Source: Rhabditoides inermis (lineage: Eukaryota > Nematoda > Chromadorea > Rhabditida > Rhabditidae). Taken from it: a stretch of 64,000 nt of DNA. The position numbers and the translations under genes are program-made. Below the pieces are notes generated by a model. That model was not told the origin of the DNA. It worked only from the letters and a program-made list of their open reading frames with translations, and made no database searches. Below, piece after piece: positions 63,632-64,000 of this stretch. The stretch is taken from NCBI GenBank assembly GCA_963966185.1, contig CAWZYM010000244.1, positions 554,501-618,500 of the forward strand, written 5' to 3'. Numbering within the stretch: the first letter of the stretch is position 1; each line of letters opens with the position of its first letter.

Positions 63632-63703
63632 AGCAGCGTGGCGCAGTGGAAGCGTGCTGGGCCCATAACCCAGAGGTCGGTGGATCGAAACCACTCGCTG
63701 CTA
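63632..63703 (+). tRNA. Initiator tRNA-Met(CAT)
   Basis: Seventh identical initiator copy in the window. Confidence 0.95.
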
Positions 63704-63790
63704 ATCCTTTTGCATGGCTGAAATTGTTGTAAATAAACTCTTCCTTTATGACTCAAGTTCACTCGCGATCTTCTATCCAGCAAAAGCGAT

Positions 63791-63862
63791 TGCCCCCTGC
63801 AGGGATTGAACCTGCGACCTTCTGTTTACGAGACAGACGCTCTGCCACTGAGCTAAACGGGC
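63791..63862 (-). tRNA. tRNA-Thr(CGT)
   Basis: Identical to the copy at 58802. Confidence 0.9.
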
Positions 63863-63929
63863 TATTTTTTTGTGGGAAGATGAAATGATGTATCCAAACT
63901 ATCACGGCAGAAACTCTTATCAAAACAAA

Positions 63930-64000
63930 TGCCCACAGCAGGGATCGATCCTGCGACCTTCTGTTTACAAGACAGACGCTCTGCCACTGAGCTATACGGG
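63930..64000 (-). tRNA. tRNA-Thr(TGT), cut by window end
   Basis: Lacks only base 1, which lies just past the window. Shows that the array continues. Confidence 0.9.

Larger units (their letters stand above)
58300..64000. repeat. Tandem tRNA-gene array, units of about 741 and 876 bp
   Basis: Initiator Met genes start at 58643, 59520, 60399, 61139, 62014, 62890 and 63632, so spacings are 877, 879, 740, 875, 876 and 742. Each unit reads iMet(+), Thr-CGT(-), Thr-TGT(-), then one or two Pro(-). A divergent spacer of about 210 bp separates the last Pro from the next iMet. Spacers are nearly identical between units, so the whole unit, not only the genes, has been multiplied. Confidence 0.95.

Noticed and set aside
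58317..63732. Repeated open frames such as [20 protein letters not shown] across the tRNA array
   Set aside because: They run through tRNA genes and spacers; the apparent conservation is that of the tRNA repeat.
58300..64000. CRISPR-like array of regular repeats
   Set aside because: Repeats are full tRNA genes with long spacers that are themselves conserved; the genome is eukaryotic.

Overview
This is a eukaryotic (metazoan) window. Most genes are cut into many small exons (about 50-160 nt) by GT-AG introns, so single-frame reading hides them; I rebuilt them by hand from protein similarity, splice sites and matching intron phases. The gene set (SLC36-like transporter, globin, type I TGF-beta-family receptor, SH3-SH2-tyrosine kinase, ABHD17-like hydrolase, P-glycoprotein-type ABC transporter, short secreted proteins) and the very short introns fit a nematode. 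That assignment is inference; I saw no rRNA or spliced-leader gene that would settle it.

Layout. 1-10192 (-): SLC36/PAT-type amino-acid transporter, 3' end cut off by the window edge. 10957-11588 (+): 71-aa secreted protein. 13260-18160 (-): 176-aa globin with large repeat-filled introns. 18161-29765: gene-poor, with several inverted-repeat transposons, a broken LINE and long microsatellites. 29880-30864 (+) and 31075-31818 (-): two tail-to-tail genes for small secreted proteins, each with a TATA box. 33128-47638: four genes on the minus strand in a compact row: type I TGF-beta receptor, ABHD17-like hydrolase, secreted protein with a furin-like site, SH3-SH2-kinase. 49836-57170 (-): full-length ABCB/P-glycoprotein-type transporter. 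57385-57984 (+): small His-rich protein.

58363-64000: a tandem array of 32 tRNA genes (initiator Met-CAT, Thr-CGT, Thr-TGT, Pro-TGG, Pro-AGG) in units of about 876 or 741 bp, ordered short-long-long. It continues past the window.

The most unusual features are the tRNA array with its two unit lengths and an anticodon change at one Pro locus; inverted-repeat elements that carry tRNA-like modules; a tyrosine kinase whose SH2 domain lacks the phosphotyrosine-binding arginine and whose catalytic loop reads HGD instead of HRD; and a long-TIR element of 2.27 kb. Short-repeat DNA (GA/CT, TA, AAT, CAA) is abundant, often inside introns and 3' UTRs.
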